NCBI GenBank assembly: GCA_009746045.1
Contig: RPFO01000065.1
Span: 3,578,061-3,642,060, forward strand
Direction: 5' to 3'
Length of the DNA: 64,000 nucleotides
Origin: Mesostigma viride
Taxonomy: Eukaryota > Streptophyta > Mesostigmatophyceae > Mesostigmatales > Mesostigmataceae
Shown here: positions 60,858 to 64,000 of the stretch, piece by piece
Position numbering within the stretch: the stretch's first letter is position 1
Layout of the letters: every line of letters begins with the position of its first letter
The notes under the pieces: generated by a model
The model's database searches: none
What the model was told of the DNA's origin: nothing
The model's input: only the letters and a program-made list of their open reading frames with translations
Position numbers and translations under genes: made by a program

Positions 60858-62789
60858 ATGGCTACCCTGACGGGTATGCCCGCCCCCAACCTTGTGCCTG
60901 CACTCGCTGCAGGCAACTCCGTTGGGGGCCAGCCGGTTGCCATGAACTCGGCTGGCGAGCTCTATGGAGTGCACGCTAGTATGGGCAAAGAGCAGGCGTA
61001 CCCGATGAGGGAGATGAGCGCGGCAGGCGCTGTCGGAGATGCATCGCAGCGGGAGGCGTATGGGCTTAGTGTCAGTAAAGAGACAATTAGCCTCAGGGAT
61101 AGTATGAACCGGGGTGGGACTTCAGGCATCGACAGCCATCGCATGCTGGGACATGAGAATAAACAACGTCGTTGCCGCTGGGACGGTGAACGGGGCCGCA
61201 AACGACTCGAATATTTAGTGAGTCAGGTCCGCGCACACTTGCCGATGTGCAACGAGACGAAGCAGAAAGTCTGCAACGCCTGGCGCCACATCTGTAACAA
61301 CATACGCAATGAGCCGGAATTCGAGGGCACCGCTGTGGATTTCGATGCTGCACGCAAAGCGTTCAGCGCCACGTACGAGAAATGGCTGGCGGAAAGTGAC
61401 GAGGACGTCCGCCGTGGGAGCGCGAGCTCCGACGACTACCCGTCCATTATCCAGGACTTCCAGTACATCTACAGGGAAGAGCAAAAGTACCACGTCAAGT
61501 TCGGCCGGGCCAGCGCCGAGGCCGAGCCCAGCCGGCTGCTCATGCTGGAGTCCTCACCCTCCCCTGCGCCCAGGGACACCCCAGGGTCAGCCCCGGCCGG
61601 GCTGGCGCAGCCCATTGCACGCCGTGCGGTCGAGCCCCAAACAAAGCGCCCTCTGGCCAGCACCCCAACCATCTCGGGGGCGGAGGACCCCTACGCCCCC
61701 CCCCTGCGCAAACGGAGAGACACGACCGCCAGCATATACCATGAGGGCCTCCAGCTGAGCTTGCCAATGACGGTGAGCACGCCATCAATCCCCGGCGGTG
61801 CGCGCGCCAGCAGTACTAGGGACTGCGCTGCGGGTCACACGGGCGCCTTGATGGTGGAGCCGGTCGAGCGAGGTAGGGTGAGTGCAGTGGTGGATGAGCA
61901 CGTGAAGTGCCTGCTGGCCACCGTCCACGCGCAGCAGGCAGCCACCGAGCGGCTCACCCACCAGGTAATGGAGGGCGTGGCCGCGTCTGCGCAGCAGTCG
62001 GCGGCCGGCAGTGCGTCCCTCCACCAGATGGTCTCCCTCTTCAAGGGGATGGCAGAGAGCATGATGTTGGCCACGCAGCGACATGCAGAGGTCGTCCGGT
62101 TGCCAGCACAGGATACACAGCTGGCCCTGCCACCACCACTGCCAGCTCCAATGGTGCCAGAGACTGCACCGGCACTGGGGTCGCGGCCACAAGGTGCCAT
62201 GCTGCCTGGACTGACCACTAGCACCGCAACGGGGACGAAGCCATCTGTTGCATCTAGTGAGGACGTGGAGGCATCCGGGGTTGTGGCGCCTGTGGCAGGT
62301 GTGGCGGTAGCTAGTGGGCCCTCGGAGGGAGCTGTCCAGGCCGGGACTAGCGCCGGGGGGCTAGGGGCAGCGAGTAGCCAAGGGCCAGCGGCTGCAAGCA
62401 GGTCTGGCCCATTCCCTTTTACCGGCGGTTGTACCGGAACGATGTGCGCTCCTCTCTCGTCAAGCGGCGCTGACCTGGCACGTGAGGAGCGGTTGCGGCG
62501 CCTGGCACTGGACGAGCGCCACCTTACACTCAAGGAGGAGCGCTGGCGGGCTGACAGGGAGGAGCGTGCGGCAGCCCGAGACGAGTCGCGCAAGCTGCTG
62601 GTGGTGCTGCGGCAGCAGCAGCAGGTGACCAAGCGGTTGGCCGACAAGCTGGTGGAGGGGGCTGAGTCAGCTCGCCAGCAGCACGAGGCAGCCCTCGCGG
62701 TCATGAATGGGCTGGCAGGGCTGTTGAGGAGCATGCTGCCAGGGGGCAACGTGGCAGGGGGGGTGGGAACTGCGTTGCCATCGACATAG
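60858..62789 (+). CDS. Myb/SANT-like domain protein, intronless
   Basis: A single 644-codon exon from the first in-frame ATG. Residues about 110-220 form a helical domain with spaced tryptophans: RRCRWDGERGRKRLEYLVSQ, CNAWRHICNNI and FSATYEKWLAES, followed by QYIYREEQKYHVKFG. This is the pattern of Myb/SANT-like (trihelix/MADF-type) DNA-binding domains. A proline/alanine-rich middle follows. The last 130 residues are charged, glutamine-rich coiled coil (DERHLTLKEERWRADREERA; LADKLVEGAESARQQHEAAL). Such proteins are often transcription factors or the DNA-binding partner of Harbinger-type transposases. It has no introns, unlike the other genes here, so a mobile or domesticated origin is possible. 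I see no transposase next to it and no terminal repeats. Confidence 0.65.
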   Translation: MATLTGMPAPNLVPALAAGNSVGGQPVAMNSAGELYGVHASMGKEQAYPMREMSAAGAVGDASQREAYGLSVSKETISLRDSMNRGGTSGIDSHRMLGHENKQRRCRWDGERGRKRLEYLVSQVRAHLPMCNETKQKVCNAWRHICNNIRNEPEFEGTAVDFDAARKAFSATYEKWLAESDEDVRRGSASSDDYPSIIQDFQYIYREEQKYHVKFGRASAEAEPSRLLMLESSPSPAPRDTPGSAPAGLAQPIARRAVEPQTKRPLASTPTISGAEDPYAPPLRKRRDTTASIYHEGLQLSLPMTVSTPSIPGGARASSTRDCAAGHTGALMVEPVERGRVSAVVDEHVKCLLATVHAQQAATERLTHQVMEGVAASAQQSAAGSASLHQMVSLFKGMAESMMLATQRHAEVVRLPAQDTQLALPPPLPAPMVPETAPALGSRPQGAMLPGLTTSTATGTKPSVASSEDVEASGVVAPVAGVAVASGPSEGAVQAGTSAGGLGAASSQGPAAASRSGPFPFTGGCTGTMCAPLSSSGADLAREERLRRLALDERHLTLKEERWRADREERAAARDESRKLLVVLRQQQQVTKRLADKLVEGAESARQQHEAALAVMNGLAGLLRSMLPGGNVAGGVGTALPST

Positions 62790-63360
62790 TAATTGTGGCA
62801 GCCCGGGTACGCGCGAGGTTGATGGGTGACCAATCCATGGAATCGCCAGCGCATGCGCCCTCGGGCCGCTCACTAGTCAGTCTCATTATCTGTTTTAAGG
62901 GAGGTGAGCTGAGCATAGCCTTTGGCAGATGCCTGCCTGCCTTGGGTCTTTTAGTGTTTGGGGGGCCTACGGCTTCGCAAGGTACCCCCCTATAAAGGGG
63001 GTTGGCTTGCGATAATGTTGGCATTGGTCCTACGAATGTGCAGGAGGGATTTGATAGTTATAATGTGTGTGTAATGAAGTGAGGGCTGAAAAGGCACGGC
63101 CGGACATGTAGTCACTGGTGGTGGATTGACGTTGACCGACATCTCATTGCATGTCTTTTGAGAGTGATACTTTGAAAATGGGTTGCATCACCGTTTGTCA
63201 TCTGTTCGTTCGTGCATGGTGGCATCATACCCTGCTGATTTTAGTGTACACGTAATTTACGTTGTAAAAACAATTTATGTATCACACATGCGTTCAGTTG
63301 AAGGGCGATTCAATCACATTACTAGTTTGACTCCTAGGCTAAATCATGATGTGTCAACTG
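62790..63360. other. 3' flank of the SANT-like gene
   Basis: Contains a short hairpin at about 62983-63001 (ACCCCCCTATAAAGGGGGT). Nothing else recognised. Confidence 0.45.
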
Positions 63361-63361
63361 T

Positions 63362-63392
63362 CAAAAAGTTAACCAGCGCAGGCCAGAAATAA
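63362..63392 (-). mobile_element. Penelope-like 3'-end fragment
   Basis: TTAACCAGCGCAGGCCAGAA, about 30 bases of the family end. Confidence 0.5.
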
Positions 63393-63399
63393 TAAGTAG

Positions 63400-63600
63400 T
63401 AATTTGTTAAACACGAGCTCCCGTATGTTGGGGACCTAGTCACGGAGCACGATGATAATATGTACAGAGTTTAAGTGCTTTTCATCGATCCCTACATGTT
63501 GCACACTAGCTGGGAAGGCCCGGGGCAGAGACACCAGTCTTCCCTCATGCCTGCATGGAGGCAAGCAGCTGCAATCGATCAGAGCTACTCACCCTCATTA
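63400..63600 (-). mobile_element. SINE-like family A, diverged copy
   Basis: Minus strand, tail side low: ACACGAGCTCCC, GGGGACCTAGTCACGGAGCA, AAGTGCTTTTCATCGATCCC, GGCAGAGACACCAGTCTTCC and AGCTGCAATCGATC follow the family order with more changes than the copies at 14-15 kb. Confidence 0.65.
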
Positions 63601-63709
63601 AACACCGGTAGGTTTGGTAAATTTCCACAATATTGGTAAAATTTTCAAAACTGGATATTTTTGCTTGTCTGAGTCACAATTGGTGCAGGATGCCTCAAGA
63701 AATGTACAT

Positions 63710-63740
63710 GATCTGCGCTGGTTGTCTCCTTGATATTTGG
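63710..63740 (+). mobile_element. Penelope-like 3'-end fragment
   Basis: TCTGCGCTGGTTGTCTCCTT with GATATT, + orientation. Confidence 0.55.
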
Positions 63741-64000
63741 ACAAAAAAAAACTCAACCCCCCCCCAGAAATTTGACGCAAAGGTGCTCGTTAGGGTAATT
63801 TGTGCCAAATGTGACGTGTCAAATTTTCCTTAGTAGCTGCAGTTTTGCTCATAACAGGGCCCATATAGGTGGTAGATAAGGTCTATCTAGTACCCCAAGA
63901 GGGACTGCAAAGTAGCACATTTTTTGGATACTTGCAGGGGTCCCAACAGTGACGTCAAGTAGCATAAAAAACGTATTTTATGCATTTTTAGCCCCTTTAA
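63741..64000. other. Unassigned right edge
   Basis: AT-rich, no feature recognised. Confidence 0.4.

Overview
The window is nuclear DNA of a eukaryote, most probably an alga or other protist. Its genes carry several GT-AG introns each, there is a patch of TTTAGGG-type telomere repeat at 936-1016, and the spaces between exons are packed with tetranucleotide satellites, minisatellites and retroelement debris. I cannot name the species. TTTAGGG is typical of green algae and plants but also occurs in other algal and protist groups.

Six conserved host genes can be read through their splice junctions. From left to right they are: the 3' two-thirds or so of a GUP1/HHAT-like MBOAT acyltransferase (+, 2389-13742); NAA30, the NatC catalytic subunit (-, 21288-23387); proteasome subunit alpha-4 (+, 24578-28274); an unrecognised 1328-residue protein (-, 35523-39807); the spliceosomal cyclophilin PPIH (-, 42464-48199); and a TrhO/YceA-type rhodanese (+, 48968-53377). 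In each of the five identified genes the assigned exons join in one continuous phase, and every intron carries GT and AG. NAA30/PSMA4 and PPIH/TrhO are divergent pairs. At the right are a lone 31-codon first exon (57103) and an intronless gene with a Myb/SANT-like domain (60858-62789). The genes are ordinary housekeeping functions and do not form one pathway.

Between them lie several mobile families. A broken Penelope-like element (29.8-34.1 kb, -) contains a 1352-bp insertion with TTAA duplications and short inverted ends, like piggyBac. Its 3' end is scattered over the window as short fragments. At least two LINE lineages with ORF1p and RT fragments are present, plus a restriction-like-endonuclease LINE end (34.3-35.2 kb). 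Two SINE-like families end in the same hairpin-plus-AT tail as the LINEs, a tRNA-like SINE has two copies with clear target duplications, and an (AAC)n-tailed family occurs three times. A foldback element with a tetranucleotide-satellite core lies in an MBOAT intron.

The observation I rate highest is a pattern shared by four unrelated genes (MBOAT, NAA30, PSMA4, PPIH). In each, the sequence at one 5' splice site has been tandemly duplicated into the intron, and most copies keep a GT at the matching place, giving ladders of 2 to 10 candidate donors. In PSMA4 the unit is exactly 30 bp and in frame with the exon.
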